Source of the DNA: Pseudonocardia sp. CNS-004
Lineage (GTDB): Bacteria > Actinomycetota > Actinomycetes > Mycobacteriales > Pseudonocardiaceae
Direction of reading: 5' to 3'
DNA: 64,000 nt
Assembly: GCA_001942185.1 (NCBI GenBank)
Contig: MKJV01000074.1
Span: 46,042 to 110,041, forward strand
Part shown: positions 52,988 through 62,904 of the stretch, piece by piece
How the letters are laid out: each line of letters begins with the position of its first letter
Position numbering within the stretch: the stretch's first letter is position 1
Translations under genes and position numbers: made by a program
Notes under the pieces: generated by a model
The model's database searches: none
What the model saw: only the letters and a program-made list of their open reading frames with translations
Told to the model about the DNA's origin: nothing

Positions 52988-55137
52988 GTGACTGAGCAGA
53001 AGGCCGTCCGCTGGGAGAAGGGCGAGGACGGGATCGTCGTCGTCACCCTCGACGACCCGGGCCGCAGCGCCAACACCATGAACGACCGCTACGTCGAGGC
53101 GATGGGCGAGTGCGTCGACGCGCTGGTGGCCGACAAGGAGAACCTCACCGGCGTGATCATCACGTCGGCGAAGAAGACGTTCTTCGCAGGCGGCGACCTC
53201 GACACACTGAGCAAGGCGACCCCCGCCGACGCGCCTGCGGTCATGGAGAAGTCCATGACCGTGAAGAAGCAGCTGCGGAGGCTGGAGACGCTGGGCAAGC
53301 CGGTGGTGGCCGCCATGAACGGCACCGCGCTCGGCGGCGGTCTGGAGATCGGGCTCGCCTGCCACCACCGGATCGGGCTCGACGCGAAGGGCGTCGTCTA
53401 CGGGCTCCCCGAGGTCACGCTGGGCCTGCTGCCCGGCGGCGGCGGGTCGTGCGCACGGTGCGGATGCTCGGCATCGCGAACGCCGTGATGAACGTGCTGG
53501 TACAGGGCCGGCGGCACAAGCCGGCCAAGGCCCTCGAGATCGGCATCATCGACGAGCTGGCCGCCACCGGTGAGGAGATGCTGGACAAGGCGCGCGCCTG
53601 GATCGCCGCCAACCCCGAGGCGAAGCAGCCGTGGGAGCAGCCGGGCTACAAGATCCCCGGCGGCACGCCGTCGAGCCCGAAGCTGGCCTCGATCCTGCCG
53701 GCGTTCCCGGCCAACCTGCGCAAGCAGCTCAAGGGCGCCCCGATGCCCGCGCCGCGCAACATCCTCGCGACGGCCGTCGAGAGCACCCAGGTCGACGTCG
53801 ACACCGCGTTCCGCATCGAGGCCCGCTACTTCACCGAGCTGGCCACCGGGCAGACCTCGAAGAACATGACCAAGGCGTTCTTCTACGACCTGCAGGCCAT
53901 CAACGGCGGGAAGTCCCGCCCGGACGGTCACGAGAAGTGGGCGCCCACGAAGGTCGCGGTGCTCGGCGCCGGGATGATGGGCGCGGGCATCGCCTACGTC
54001 TGCGCGCTCGCCGGCTGGGAGGTCGTGCTCAAGGACGTCTCGCTCGAAGCCGCCGAGAAGGGCAAGACCTACTCGGAGGGCCTCGTCGCGAAGGGCGTCA
54101 AGCGCGGGAAGACCACCCTGGCGAAGGGCGAGGCGCTGCTTCAGCGGATCACCCCGACCGCCGACTACAACGACCTCGCGGGCTGCGACATCGTCATCGA
54201 GGCCGTGTTCGAGTCGGTGCAGCTCAAGCAGGAGGTCTTCCGCGAGGCGATGAAGGTCGTCGAGCCGGACGCGCTGCTCTGCTCCAACACCTCGACGCTG
54301 CCGATCACCGAGCTGGCGGCCGGGCTGGACCGCCAGGGCGACTTCATCGGCCTGCACTTCTTCTCGCCCGTCGACAAGATGCCGCTCGTCGAGATCATCC
54401 GCGGGGAGCGGACCTCGGACGCGGCGCTGGCCAAGCGTTCGACGTCACCATCGGGATCAAGAAGACCCCGATCGTCGTCAACGACAGCCGCGGGTTCTTC
54501 ACCAGCCGCGTGATCGGCACCTTCCTCAACGAGGCGTCGCGATGCTCGCCGAGGGCATCGACCCGCAGACGATCGAGCAGGCCTCGTCGCAGGCCGGCTA
54601 CCCCGCGCCGGTGCTGCAGCTGATGGACGAGCTCACGCTCACGCTCCCGCAGAAGATCCGCAACGAGTCGAAGGCGGCCGTCGAGGCGGCAGGCGGCACC
54701 TGGAAGCCCCACCCCGCGGAGGCCGTGATCGACCGGCTCGTGGAAGCGGGCCGCACCGGGAAGTCGGGCGGCGCGGGCTTCTACGAGTACGCCGACGGCA
54801 GCCGCGCCGGGCTCTGGCCCGGCCTGCGCACCGAGCTGGGCGCCACCGACCACGACGTGGACCTGCACGAGCTGTCGGAGCGCATGCTGTTCGTCGAGGC
54901 CATCGAGACTCAGAAGTGCTTCGACGAGGGCGTGCTCACCACCGACGCGACGCCAACATCGGCTCGATCTTCGGCATCGGCTTCCCGGCGTGGACCGGCG
55001 GGGTCGTGCAGTACGTCGAGGGCTACCCGGGCGGGGTGGCGGGCTTCGTCGCCCGCGCCGACGAGCTGGCGGGTCGGCACGGCTCGCGCTTCGAGGTACC
55101 GGCGAGCCTCCGCGCCCGGGCGACGGCTGTGGCCTAG
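52988..55137 (+). CDS. fadB: Fatty-acid oxidation complex alpha subunit (enoyl-CoA hydratase/3-hydroxyacyl-CoA dehydrogenase), four frameshifts
   Basis: About 715 aa. N-terminal crotonase domain (KKTFFAGGDLD; NGTALGGGLEIGLACH; VYGLPEVTLGLLPGGGG with the Glu/Gly loop), then HCDH NAD domain (VAVLGAGMMGAGIAYVCALA, IEAVFES, FIGLHFFSPVDKMPLVEIIR), and a C-terminal HCDH domain. Breaks near 53450, 54440, 54538 and 54950, all single losses. Hydrates enoyl-CoA and oxidises the 3-hydroxy product. It starts GTG 52988. Partner of fadA in one operon; a long hairpin follows. Confidence 0.92.
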
Positions 55138-55139
55138 GA

Positions 55140-55198
55140 CCTGTCCTGTCGGCCCAGGACCACGCTCTTCGCGCCGAGTCCCTGGTCTACAGGACAGG
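55140..55198 (+). terminator. Long hairpin after fadB
   Basis: CCTGTCCTGT (55140-55149) pairs with ACAGGACAGG (55189-55198); inside it CCAGGAC and GTCCCTGG pair with a bulge. It begins two bases past the fadB stop. It is the first of several palindromes in this spacer. Confidence 0.7.
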
Positions 55199-55218
55199 CC
55201 TTGGACGAGTGCCGCCGA

Positions 55219-55335
55219 ACTCGGCGAGTGGCCGTAGCCGATCAGGGCCGGGTCGACGAGTCGCCCGACGGCTCGTGATCGCCGGAAGTGGGGCAGGGAC
55301 GACTGATCTGTCGTCTCGCCACCACTGCCGACGAG
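55219..55335. repeat. RE2 palindromic repeat, copy b1
   Basis: About 117 bases similar (roughly three quarters identical by eye) to 39242-39355, including CTCGTGATCGCCGGAAGTGG and GACGACTGATCTGTCGTC. The hairpin core runs from CGTGATC near 55274 to about 55330. Confidence 0.75.
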
Positions 55336-55343
55336 CAACATGC

Positions 55344-55407
55344 GCGTGATCGGCCGAAGTGGTGCCGGAGCGTCGCGTCCGGCGCTCTCGCACCATTTCC
55401 GGTGATC
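55344..55407. repeat. RE2 palindromic repeat, divergent copy b2
   Basis: CGTGATCGGCCGAAGTGGTG on the left and CACCATTTCCGGTGATC on the right give the same outer arms as RE2 but a different tip (GAGCGTCGCGTCCGGCGCTC). A variant hairpin directly beside copy b1. Confidence 0.6.
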
Positions 55408-55684
55408 CCCCCCGGGTCGGCCGGTGCCCACGCCCTGGCCGGCCCCGACAGCGACGTGATCGTTGCGAGATCACCCTGCCCGCCGCCCCGAGGGCGCTGC
55501 GGCCGAAGTCGGACCGATCATCCGCTCATGATCGGTCCGAGACGGCGCTGGGCGCCCCTACGAGGGCGATTCCGCGCTGGTCGGACCGATCATTTCCGGG
55601 ACACGCCGAGCTCGACCGCGAGCGGCCGAACGCGGCGGGATCGCACAGGCGCCTGACCAGGTCGGACCCACTCGGCAGGAGCGA
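55408..55684. other. Gene-free spacer with further palindromes
   Basis: GTGATC-N7-GATCAC lies near 55458-55476. At 55509-55540, TCGGACCGATCAT and its exact inverse flank a six-base loop, and the same 13-mer recurs at 55581-55593. No convincing ORF. The spacer separates convergent fadB and ybdK. Confidence 0.7.
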
Positions 55685-56760
55685 TCAGGGAGCCGGCACC
55701 ACCGCGTCCAGGACCACGGCCGCGAGCTCGCCCTCGCGGCCCAGCACTTCGCGCTGGTGCCGGGCGCCGCTTCCCCGGTGCAGGCGCCGTCGAGGAGCTC
55801 GCGCACCACCGGGAGGTCGCCCGCCTCCTCGAGCGCAGGCGTGACGTGCGCGACGAGCGCGTCGAGCACCTCGGCGGCCGCGGCGGGGTGCCAGGTGGCC
55901 GGGTCCAGCAGTTCGCCCTCCAGCCCGGAGCGGCTCGCCCGCCACGCCGCGAGCCGCAGCACCTCGGTGCGCACCGGGTCCGGGGCTGCGCCCCCGGCGG
56001 CATCGTCGGCGGCGGTCTGCACCAAAGCCCGCACCAGCCCGGCCACGAGCACGGCGTCGTCGGGCTCCAGGCAGACGTCGGCCACCCGCACCTCGACCGT
56101 CGGGTGGTGGCGCGACAGGCGGGCGTCGAGGTAGAGCATCCCCTCGTCGAGCAGCGTGTCGGTGGCGAGCGCCACGTCGACGAACGTCCGGTAGGCGGCG
56201 GCGGAACCGAACGGCCCGTACGAGCCGCCCGACGGCCAGCGTTGCCAGACCTGCGTGCGGTAGCTGCGGTACCCGGTGTCGTCCCCGTTCCAGAACGGGG
56301 AGTTGGCCGACAGCGCGATCAGCGGCGCGAGCCAGGGCCGGATCCGGTCCAGCACGGCCACGCCCTCGTCGGGTGAGTCGATCGCCACGTGCACGTGGCA
56401 CCCGCAGGTCAGGCCCTCGGCGACGGTGAGACCGAACCGGCGGGCCATCTCCGCGTAGCGCGGCGACGGCGTGATCGTCGGTTCCACCGCGAGCGGTGAG
56501 GTTCCCAAGGGGACGAGCACCGCGCCGACGTCGGCGGCCGCGGCAGCGGCAGTGGACCGCGCCGACCGGATCTGGGCCGACAGCTCGTCGAGGGTGCGGC
56601 ACGGCTTCGTGGCGGTCTCCAGCTGTTCCTGCTGCAGCTCGCCGGTGAGCTCGCCTTCCGCGCGGGTCGCGAGCACGGCCTGCCCGACCGCCCGGGGCTG
56701 ACCCGTGCCCGGGTCGACCAGCAGGAATTCCTCTTCGACGCCGAGCGTCCGCACCGTCAT
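55685..56760 (-). CDS. Carboxylate-amine ligase YbdK-type (GCS2 family), one frameshift
   Basis: About 358 aa. MTVRTLGVEEEFLLVDPGTG with the LGVEEEF metal-binding acidic motif; LTCGCHVHVAIDSPDEGVAV; SANSPFWNGDDTGYRSYRTQ; HPTVEVRVADVCLEPDDAVL. One base lost near 55760, then REVLGREGELAAVVLDAVVP to the stop. YbdK proteins show weak glutamate-cysteine ligase activity; the physiological substrate is unknown. Together with 19652-21157 this window holds two GCS2-fold ligases. Confidence 0.88.
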
Positions 56761-56831
56761 GCCCCGAAGTACCCCGCATCGGGCCGGTCCTCCCGCTGTT
56801 GGGCTCCGGGCAGGTCGGGCACCCTGGAGCC

Positions 56832-57447
56832 GTGACCGGGTGGGTGTTCTCGATCGTCGACCGCCTCGGGGCGGCCGGGGTGGGTCTGCTCATCCTGCTC
56901 GAGAACGTGATCCCACCGATCCCGTCCGAGGTCATCCTGCCGCTCGCGGGCTTCCGCGCCCGCACTGGTGCGCTGAACGTCCTGGCGGTCTGGCCCGCGG
57001 CCACGGCGGGTTCCGTGCTCGGCGCGCTCCTGCTGTACGGGCTCGGGGCGTGGCTCGGCTACGACCGGCTGCACCGCCTCGCCGGCACCGGTGGTTCGTG
57101 TTGGTGAGCCAGAAGGACCTGGAGCGCGGCGACGCGGTCTTCGACCGCCACGGCGGCAAGGTCGTTCTGCTGGCGCGGTGCGTGCCGTTCCTGCGCAGCG
57201 TGGTCTCGATCCCCGCCGCATCTCCGGGATGCCGCTGGTGCGGTTCGTGGTGCTCACCGCGGTCGGCAGCGGGGTCTGGAACGCCGCCTTCCTCGCGCTG
57301 GGCTGGGTGCTCGGGGAGAACTGGGAACAGGTGCAGGGTTTCCTCGGCCCCGTCAGCTACGCGGTGCTCGCGCTGCTCGCGGTCGGGGTGGCCGTGCTGG
57401 TCGTGCGCAGGCTGCGGTCGCGATCGACCGCGCGTACGGCACGATGA
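56832..57447 (+). CDS. DedA family membrane protein, two frameshifts
   Basis: About 204 aa. VTGWVFSIVDRLGAAGVGLL, LLENVIPPIPSEVILPLAGF (DedA motif with Glu and Pro), then breaks near 57092 and 57220 into GGKVVLLARCVPFLRSVVSI (the R-x-x-P-hairpin) and RISGMPLVRFVVLTAVGSGV. DedA proteins are lipid scramblase/flippase-like and affect envelope stress. GTG start with CACCCT six bases upstream. Four bases separate it from the ABC gene. Confidence 0.82.
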
Positions 57448-57451
57448 CCGG

Positions 57452-58267
57452 ATGGGGGTGCGGCTCGCGGGCGTGCGGAAGTCCTACCGGCGCCGCGGCG
57501 AGGTACTCGCCGGGATCGACCTCGAGCTGGCGCCCGCCCGCCCGGCCGTGGTCGTCGGCGGGAACGGCACCGGCAAGTCCACGCTGCTGCGGATCGCCGC
57601 CGGGGCCGGCGCCCCGACCGCCGGGAGCGTGACCGGCCGGCCCGGGGTGGTCGGTTTCCTGCCCGGCCGGGTGCCCGCGTCCAGCCGGATGCCTGCCCGG
57701 GCGTACCTGCGCCACATGGCCGCCGTCCACGGCACGCGCCAGGACGCCGGTGACCTCCTCGACGAGCTCGGTTTCAGCGGCGATCTCGACGCGCCGGTCG
57801 CGCGGCTGTCCACCGGCAACGTGCAGAAGATCCTCCTGGCGCAGGCACTCGGGTGCGGCGCCGGCCTGCTGGTGCTGGACGAGCCGTGGTCCGGCCTGGA
57901 CGCACCGGCCATGGCGGCGCTGGACCGGCTGCTGGCGGCGGCCGCCGCGACCACGGCCCTGCTGGTGGCCGACCACACCGGCCGCGCCGCCGCACTGCCC
58001 GGCGCCGCGGTGTTCCGGCTCGCCCACGGGGTGCTGGCGGCGGAGGCCGCCGCCCCGCCGGAGGTCCGGCACACCGTGGTGGAGCTGTGGTGCCCCGGCG
58101 ACCCGGCCGAGGTGCTCCGTGGTCTGCCGGGCGTCCGGGCGTCGTGGCTCGGGGCGGGCTCGCTGACCGTGCGGGTGCCGGCCGATCGCGGCGACGGGCT
58201 GCTGGCCGCGGCGCTGGCGCGCGGCTGTTCGGTGCTGGGCGTGCGGCGGGACGGGGCCCGCCCGTGA
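57452..58267 (+). CDS. ABC transporter ATP-binding protein
   Basis: 271 aa. Walker A VVVGGNGTGKSTLLRI (about 30-42), signature LSTGNVQKILLAQALG (usual LSGGQ is LSTGN), Walker B LLVLDEPWSGLD, H-loop DHTGRAA. A C-terminal extension of about 60 residues (EVRHTVVELWCPGDPAEVLR) resembles regulatory tails of two-component exporters. It couples to the next gene by GTGA. Probably drives a small exporter; substrate unknown. Confidence 0.88.
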   Translation: MGVRLAGVRKSYRRRGEVLAGIDLELAPARPAVVVGGNGTGKSTLLRIAAGAGAPTAGSVTGRPGVVGFLPGRVPASSRMPARAYLRHMAAVHGTRQDAGDLLDELGFSGDLDAPVARLSTGNVQKILLAQALGCGAGLLVLDEPWSGLDAPAMAALDRLLAAAAATTALLVADHTGRAAALPGAAVFRLAHGVLAAEAAAPPEVRHTVVELWCPGDPAEVLRGLPGVRASWLGAGSLTVRVPADRGDGLLAAALARGCSVLGVRRDGARP

Positions 58268-58917
58268 CCATGATCGTCCGGACGTTCGCGGTGGCCCGGT
58301 ACCTCACCGCGGATCTGTCGCGCTCGCAGCGCTTCCTGCTCCCGTTGCTGGTGCACGGCGCGGTACTGGCCGTGCTGTTCGGGGGTGATCCGGGGCCACC
58401 GCCGGGACCGTGGGCCGTGTCGGCGCTCGTGGTGTACCCGACCGCGGCATGGCTCGCCGTGGTCGTTGCCAACACCGAGGCACCCGAGCAGCGGGCGGTC
58501 ACGATCGCGTCGGCGGGCGGGCCGGCCCGGGTCACGGCCGCCACCCTGCTCGTTGCGTTCGCCGGCGGGCTCGTCCTCGCCGCGCTCTCGGTGCTGGTGC
58601 CCGTGGTGGTGAGCCGCTACCCGTATCCGCCCCCGGTGCTGCTGGCGGGTGCGCTCGCCCACGTCGCATGCGCGGCGACCGGCACCGCCCTCGGCCTGCT
58701 CGTCGCACGGCCGGTGGTCAGGCGGATCGGCTGGTCGGTCTGCATCGGCGTCGCGGTCGTCATGGCGACGGCGGTGCAGCCGTGGTTGCCACCCGCGGGC
58801 TCCGCGGTCGAGGCGCTCGTGTCGGGTCGACTTCCGATCGCGCAGGCCGCACTGGGGGTCGGGTTGGCCGTGGTCGCGGGCGTCGTCTCGTGGGCCAGGG
58901 AGATCCGCACGGCCTGA
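58264..58917 (+). CDS. ABC exporter membrane subunit
   Basis: 217 aa, about six helices (FLLPLLVHGAVLAVLFGG; WAVSALVVYPTAAWLAVVVA; ATLLVAFAGGLVLAALSVLV; ALAHVACAATGTALGLLVA; CIGVAVVMATAVQPWL; AALGVGLAVVAGVVSW). Too small for a full fused transporter, so it probably dimerises with the ATPase above. It starts GTG 58264 overlapping the ATPase stop. Converges with the TIGR03943 gene eight bases on. Confidence 0.78.
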   Translation: MTMIVRTFAVARYLTADLSRSQRFLLPLLVHGAVLAVLFGGDPGPPPGPWAVSALVVYPTAAWLAVVVANTEAPEQRAVTIASAGGPARVTAATLLVAFAGGLVLAALSVLVPVVVSRYPYPPPVLLAGALAHVACAATGTALGLLVARPVVRRIGWSVCIGVAVVMATAVQPWLPPAGSAVEALVSGRLPIAQAALGVGLAVVAGVVSWAREIRTA

Positions 58918-58925
58918 GGACGGCG

Positions 58926-59609
58926 TCAGTACTCGTACGGGTCCGGCGGGGCCGGCACGACCGTCGTCTCCGCCACCGTCAGCGTCGGGACGTGGCCGGT
59001 CACCGACGTCGCGCTGCCCTCCTGCAGCACCCCCCGCACCCGCAGCCAGGTGTCCGGGGCCGGGTCGTCCACGGCGCCGGCCAGCCGGACGCGGTTCGGG
59101 CGGGCGTCGGCGGCGCAGCAGGCGATCGTCATGCGCGCCAGCTCGGTGGCCGCGCCGCGGCGCACCACGAAGCCGGTGAGCACGACCTCGCGCCCGTCGA
59201 GGGAGCCGCCGGTGTCCCAGATCGCCCGCTGCACGAACTCGGCGACGGACAGCTCGGCGGGCGCGCCCGGCGGGAGCGGCTCGAAGACGTCGGAATCCCG
59301 TACCACGGTGTTGCCCGCGCCCGCGCGGGTCACGGCGTCGGCGCCCAGCGCGGGTGGGGCCACCAGCGCGATCACCAGCACGGGTGCGAGCAGGAGCCAG
59401 GGGGTGTGGCCGCCGTGCTCGTGCGCGGGTGGCCCGGCCCGGTCGCGCACCAGTCCTGCCACCGCGAGCACCACGATCACGGCCCCGGCGGCGAGCAGCA
59501 GCCAGCGGTGCGACGGACGGACGTAGCGCAGGTAGGTGTCGTCGGCCGCGATCCGCAGCAGCGCCCCGCCGAGCAGCACGAGCAGGACGTGCTGGGTGTC
59601 GCGCCTCAC
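58926..59609 (-). CDS. TIGR03943 family putative permease subunit
   Basis: 227 aa. Two N-terminal helices (TQHVLLVLLGGALLRIAADD; RWLLLAAGAVIVVLAVAGLV), a third (PWLLLAPVLVIALVAPPALG), then a soluble domain with FEPLPPGAPAELSVAEFVQR, LTGFVVRRG, TIACCAADARPNRVRLAG and ending PAPPDPYEY. It starts GTG overlapping the upstream permease stop (GTGA). The pairing with an ArsP-like permease is the hallmark of this family; the transported ion is unknown. Confidence 0.85.
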   Translation of the reverse strand: MRRDTQHVLLVLLGGALLRIAADDTYLRYVRPSHRWLLLAAGAVIVVLAVAGLVRDRAGPPAHEHGGHTPWLLLAPVLVIALVAPPALGADAVTRAGAGNTVVRDSDVFEPLPPGAPAELSVAEFVQRAIWDTGGSLDGREVVLTGFVVRRGAATELARMTIACCAADARPNRVRLAGAVDDPAPDTWLRVRGVLQEGSATSVTGHVPTLTVAETTVVPAPPDPYEY

Positions 59610-60571
59610 AGGAACACCAGCCCGGAGCCGACCGCGCACGTCACGGCGACGACGAACGTCAGCGGCGCGAAGCGGGAGGCGAAGGCCCGGCCGAACGCGC
59701 CCGCCTGCAACGCGATCAGCTTGACGTCCACGGCGGGGCCGACGACGAGGAACACCAGCCGCGGGAGCAGCGGGAGCATGGAGAGCGATGCGGCCACGAA
59801 CGCGTCGGCTTCGCTGCACAGCGCGAGCACCACGGCGAGCAGGGCCATGACCAGCACGGCGAGGACGAGTTGTCCGGCGAGCGCCTCCGTCCACGCCGGT
59901 GGGACGAGCACCGACAGCGTGGCTGCGGCGGCCGCGCCGACCACGAGGAACCCGCCTGCCGAGACGAGGTCGTGCCGCGCGGTCTCGGCGAGCACGGCCC
60001 ACCGCCCGCCGTCCGTGCTCGGCGGTGCCGCCCGGCGGGTGATCCACTCGGCGCGGCCGAAGCGCTGCCACAGCCACCCGGTGACGCACGCGGTGGCGAG
60101 CGAACCGACGGCTCGGGCCAGCACCATCCGCGGTTCGCCCGGGAACGCGACGGCGGTGGCCACGAGCACGACCGGGTTGACCGCCGGGGCGGCGAGCAGG
60201 AACGTGAGCGCCGCGGCGTCCGGCACGCCCTGTCCCATCAGCCGCCGGGCCACCGGCACCGACGCGCACTCGCAGCCGGGGAGCACGAGCCCGGCGGCAC
60301 CGGCCACCGGGACGGCCGCCTCCGGCCGTGCGGGGAGGACCCGGCGCAGCGCCGCGGGCGAGACGAACGCCGCGATCGCCCCGGAGAGCAGCACCCCCAG
60401 CACGAGGAACGGCAGCGCCTGCACGCAGACCGCGACGAACACCGTGGCCGCCGTCTGCAGCACCGGCACCGACAGCGTCTCGACGAGCAGTGGCCGACCC
60501 AGGATCGCGACGATCAGAACCGCGCAGAACACGTGCATGGACGTGGGGCGGAAGCCGACGGCAGCGGTCAC
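59606..60571 (-). CDS. ArsP/UPF0718-type permease
   Basis: 321 aa from GTG 60571 (VTAAVGFRPTSMHVFCAVLI); the ATG of MHVF at 60538 and an ATG at 60628 are alternatives. Eight to ten helices; conserved Cys-containing loop LPGCECASVPVARRL and second half SEADAFVAASLSMLPLL. CAACAT eight bases before the GTG may be a leaderless -10. ArsP relatives export organoarsenicals, and others in TIGR03943 pairs are linked to metals; the substrate is open. No Zur- or ArsR-like box was recognised. Confidence 0.84.
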   Translation of the reverse strand: MTAAVGFRPTSMHVFCAVLIVAILGRPLLVETLSVPVLQTAATVFVAVCVQALPFLVLGVLLSGAIAAFVSPAALRRVLPARPEAAVPVAGAAGLVLPGCECASVPVARRLMGQGVPDAAALTFLLAAPAVNPVVLVATAVAFPGEPRMVLARAVGSLATACVTGWLWQRFGRAEWITRRAAPPSTDGGRWAVLAETARHDLVSAGGFLVVGAAAAATLSVLVPPAWTEALAGQLVLAVLVMALLAVVLALCSEADAFVAASLSMLPLLPRLVFLVVGPAVDVKLIALQAGAFGRAFASRFAPLTFVVAVTCAVGSGLVFL

Positions 60572-60682
60572 GGGACGTGATGTTGCCAGTGCGGGTGGCC
60601 TCCGCGGGCCGGATCGCCACAAGATCACGACTTTCGGGTGCTCATCACCGCACTCGGAGCAATGCGCGCCCGATGCCTCGGA

Positions 60683-61472
60683 TCAATCCTCCGTGACCCG
60701 GTCCAGGAGGCGTTGCAGCGCAGCATCGAACACCTCCGGGCGTCGAGGTTGGGCATGTGGGCGGCACCGTCCACGACCACCAGCTCCGCGCCCGGCACGC
60801 CCTCGGAGATCACCCGCGCGTCCGCCTCGGGGGTGAAGGCGTCCTCGGTGCCCACGACCACGACCGTCGGCACGGTGACGGCGGCCAGGTCGGCCCGCCG
60901 GTCGGGACGATCGCGCGGGCGCGCTGGGCGGCCGCGGCACCTGCGGGGTCGGTGGAGCGCATCATCGCGAGCACGTGCTCCGCCACCGCGGGTGGCGAGT
61001 CCGGCGCCACCATCAGGTAGAGCACCTCGACGGCGTACGGGTCCATGCCCTCGCGCAGCAGGCGCTGTGCCTGGGCGATCCGGGCCTCCCGGGACTCGGC
61101 GGTCTCGCCGGCCGCCGTCGTGTCGGCGAGCAGCAGACCGGCCACCCGGCCGGGGTGGCGCGCCCAGAACTCGAGGGCGATCTGCCCGCCCATCGACAGC
61201 CCGGCGACGACGGCGCGGGGCACGCGCAGGCCGTCCAGCAGCGCGGCGAGGTCGTCGACGAACGCGGGCCACTCCGGCACCGCGCCGCCGCTCGCCCCGT
61301 AGCCGCGCAGGTCGGGAACGATCACGCGCCGCTCGGCGCCGAACCGGCGCAGCTGCGGCTCCCACATCGAGCGGTCGAACGGGTGGCCGTGCACGAGCAG
61401 GAGCGGGACGCCGCGGTCCGGGCCCACGTCCTCGTAGGCGAGAACGGTCCGTTCCAGTGCGATCGTGCGCAT
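60683..61472 (-). CDS. Alpha/beta-fold hydrolase, two frameshifts
   Basis: About 262 aa. MRTIALERTVLAYEDVGPDR; oxyanion LLLVHGHPFDRSMWEPQLRR; nucleophile Ser in VAGLSMGGQIALEFWARHPG; after breaks near 60905 and 60742, VVVGTEDAFTPEADARVISE (Asp) and VVVDGAAHMPNLDARRPEVF (His). Full triad. Similar to 3-oxoadipate enol-lactonase/haloperoxidase-type enzymes; substrate unknown. It is divergent from the MocR regulator, which may control it. Confidence 0.84.
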
Positions 61473-61490
61473 CCCCCGGCTCCTCCCTGA

Positions 61491-61519
61491 TTGACCGTTC
61501 CGAGTCTGATCGGTACAAA
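61491..61519 (+). promoter_or_regulatory. Promoter of the MocR gene
   Basis: TTGACC (61491-61496), 17-base spacer, TACAAA (61514-61519), ending 11 bases before the ATG. The imperfect symmetry TTGaCCG...CGGtaCAA around it may be a MocR binding site serving both divergent genes. Confidence 0.6.
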
Positions 61520-61530
61520 GCATCGAATCA

Positions 61531-62895
61531 ATGCCGACGCGGCGCGACAATGAACTCGGAGCAATCGTGGACGACTACCGGGCGCTGGCCGACTCCGTTG
61601 CTGCCGACATCCGGGCGGGGAGGCTCCGCGCGGGCGATCGCCTGCCCACCCAGCGGCGGTTCGCGCGCGACCGCGGCATCGCGGTGTCCACCGCATCCCG
61701 CACCTACGCCGAGCTGTCGCGCCGCGGGCTCGTCGCAGGCGAGGTGGGCCGGGGAACGTTCGTGCGGGCCGCGCCGCCGCCGTCGCCCCCGGCGCTCTCC
61801 GAACACCGCACGGGCACCGTCGACCTCGAGATGAACTTCCCGATCCTCGACGGCCAGGCCGCGCTGCTCACCCCCGCGCTCTCCGGGATGTTGCGGGCCG
61901 ACGGCATGCGGACCGCGCTGGCACCGGGCAGCGCCGCCGGGACGGAGGCGGCGCGCCGCGCGGCCGCCTCGCTCCTCGCCTGCGCGGGCTGGGCACCGCT
62001 GCCGGAACAGGTGCTGTTCACCGGCAACGGGCGGCAGGCCATCGCGGCGGCGATCGGCGCGCTCGTCCCCGTCGGCGGGCGGCTCGGCGTCGAGACGCTC
62101 ACCTACCCGGTGGCGCGCACGATCGCGGCGCGCCTCGGCGTGGAGGTCGTACCGCTCGCGGTGGACGGCGACGGAGTGGTGCCCGCCGCCGTGCGCGCGG
62201 CGGGACGGCTGGACGCCGTGTTCGTGCAGCCGACGATGCACAACCCGCTGGGCGTCACGATGCCCGTGGCGCGCCGGGAGGAGCTGGCCGGTCTGCTCGC
62301 CGAGCGCGACACCCCGGCGATCGAGGACCGCGTCTACTCCTTCCTGCGCGACGACCCGCCGCCGCTCGCGGCGTTCGCACCGGAGCACACGGTCGTCGTG
62401 GACAGCCTCTCCAAACGCGTGGCGCCCGGCAGCACGCTGGGGTTCGTCGTGCCCCCGACGGCCCGCCACCAGCGGGTGCGGGCAGCGATCCGGGCGGGCG
62501 GCTGGCTGGCGCCGATGTTCTCCGTGGAGGCCGGCACGCGGTGGATGGCCGACGGGATCGTCGCGGAGATACAGCGGGCCAAGCGTGCCGACGCGGCGCG
62601 CCGCCAGGCGCTGGTGGCGCAACGGCTGGCCGGGTTCGGCGTGCGCGCCGACCCCGCCTCCTACCACTGCTGGTGGGAGCTGCCCGCGCCGTGGCGGGCG
62701 GAGACGTTCGTGGCGGCCGCTGCCCGCCGCGGGATCTCCGTGACGCCCGCCGCCTCGTACGCGGCAGGCGCCGGGCACGCGCCGAGCGCGGTGCGGCTGG
62801 CTCTGGCCACCCCACCGCTCGACGTGCTCGCCGCCGCCCTCGACGTGCTCGCCGCGCTGGGCCGGGGTGCGCCCGGCGACGACGGCACGGAGTAA
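61531..62895 (+). CDS. MocR-type GntR regulator with aminotransferase domain
   Basis: 454 aa, intact. GntR winged HTH (about 10-80): DSVAADIRAGRLRAGDRLPT, RDRGIAVSTASRTYAELSRR, GLVAGEVGRGTFV. The class I aminotransferase-like domain follows (NFPILDGQAALLTPALS; EDRVYSFLRDDPPPLAAFAP; PLP Lys in VVDSLSKRVAPGSTLGFV). It may respond to PLP or an amine as in GabR/PdxR. It lies upstream of the amidohydrolase with a nine-base gap and is divergent from the hydrolase. Confidence 0.9.
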   Translation: MPTRRDNELGAIVDDYRALADSVAADIRAGRLRAGDRLPTQRRFARDRGIAVSTASRTYAELSRRGLVAGEVGRGTFVRAAPPPSPPALSEHRTGTVDLEMNFPILDGQAALLTPALSGMLRADGMRTALAPGSAAGTEAARRAAASLLACAGWAPLPEQVLFTGNGRQAIAAAIGALVPVGGRLGVETLTYPVARTIAARLGVEVVPLAVDGDGVVPAAVRAAGRLDAVFVQPTMHNPLGVTMPVARREELAGLLAERDTPAIEDRVYSFLRDDPPPLAAFAPEHTVVVDSLSKRVAPGSTLGFVVPPTARHQRVRAAIRAGGWLAPMFSVEAGTRWMADGIVAEIQRAKRADAARRQALVAQRLAGFGVRADPASYHCWWELPAPWRAETFVAAAARRGISVTPAASYAAGAGHAPSAVRLALATPPLDVLAAALDVLAALGRGAPGDDGTE

Positions 62896-62904
62896 GAACA
62901 CCCC

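Noticed and set aside
55138..55684. Attachment site or transposon remnant in the spacer
   Set aside because: No transposase fragment, terminal inverted repeat pair or target duplication could be recognised.
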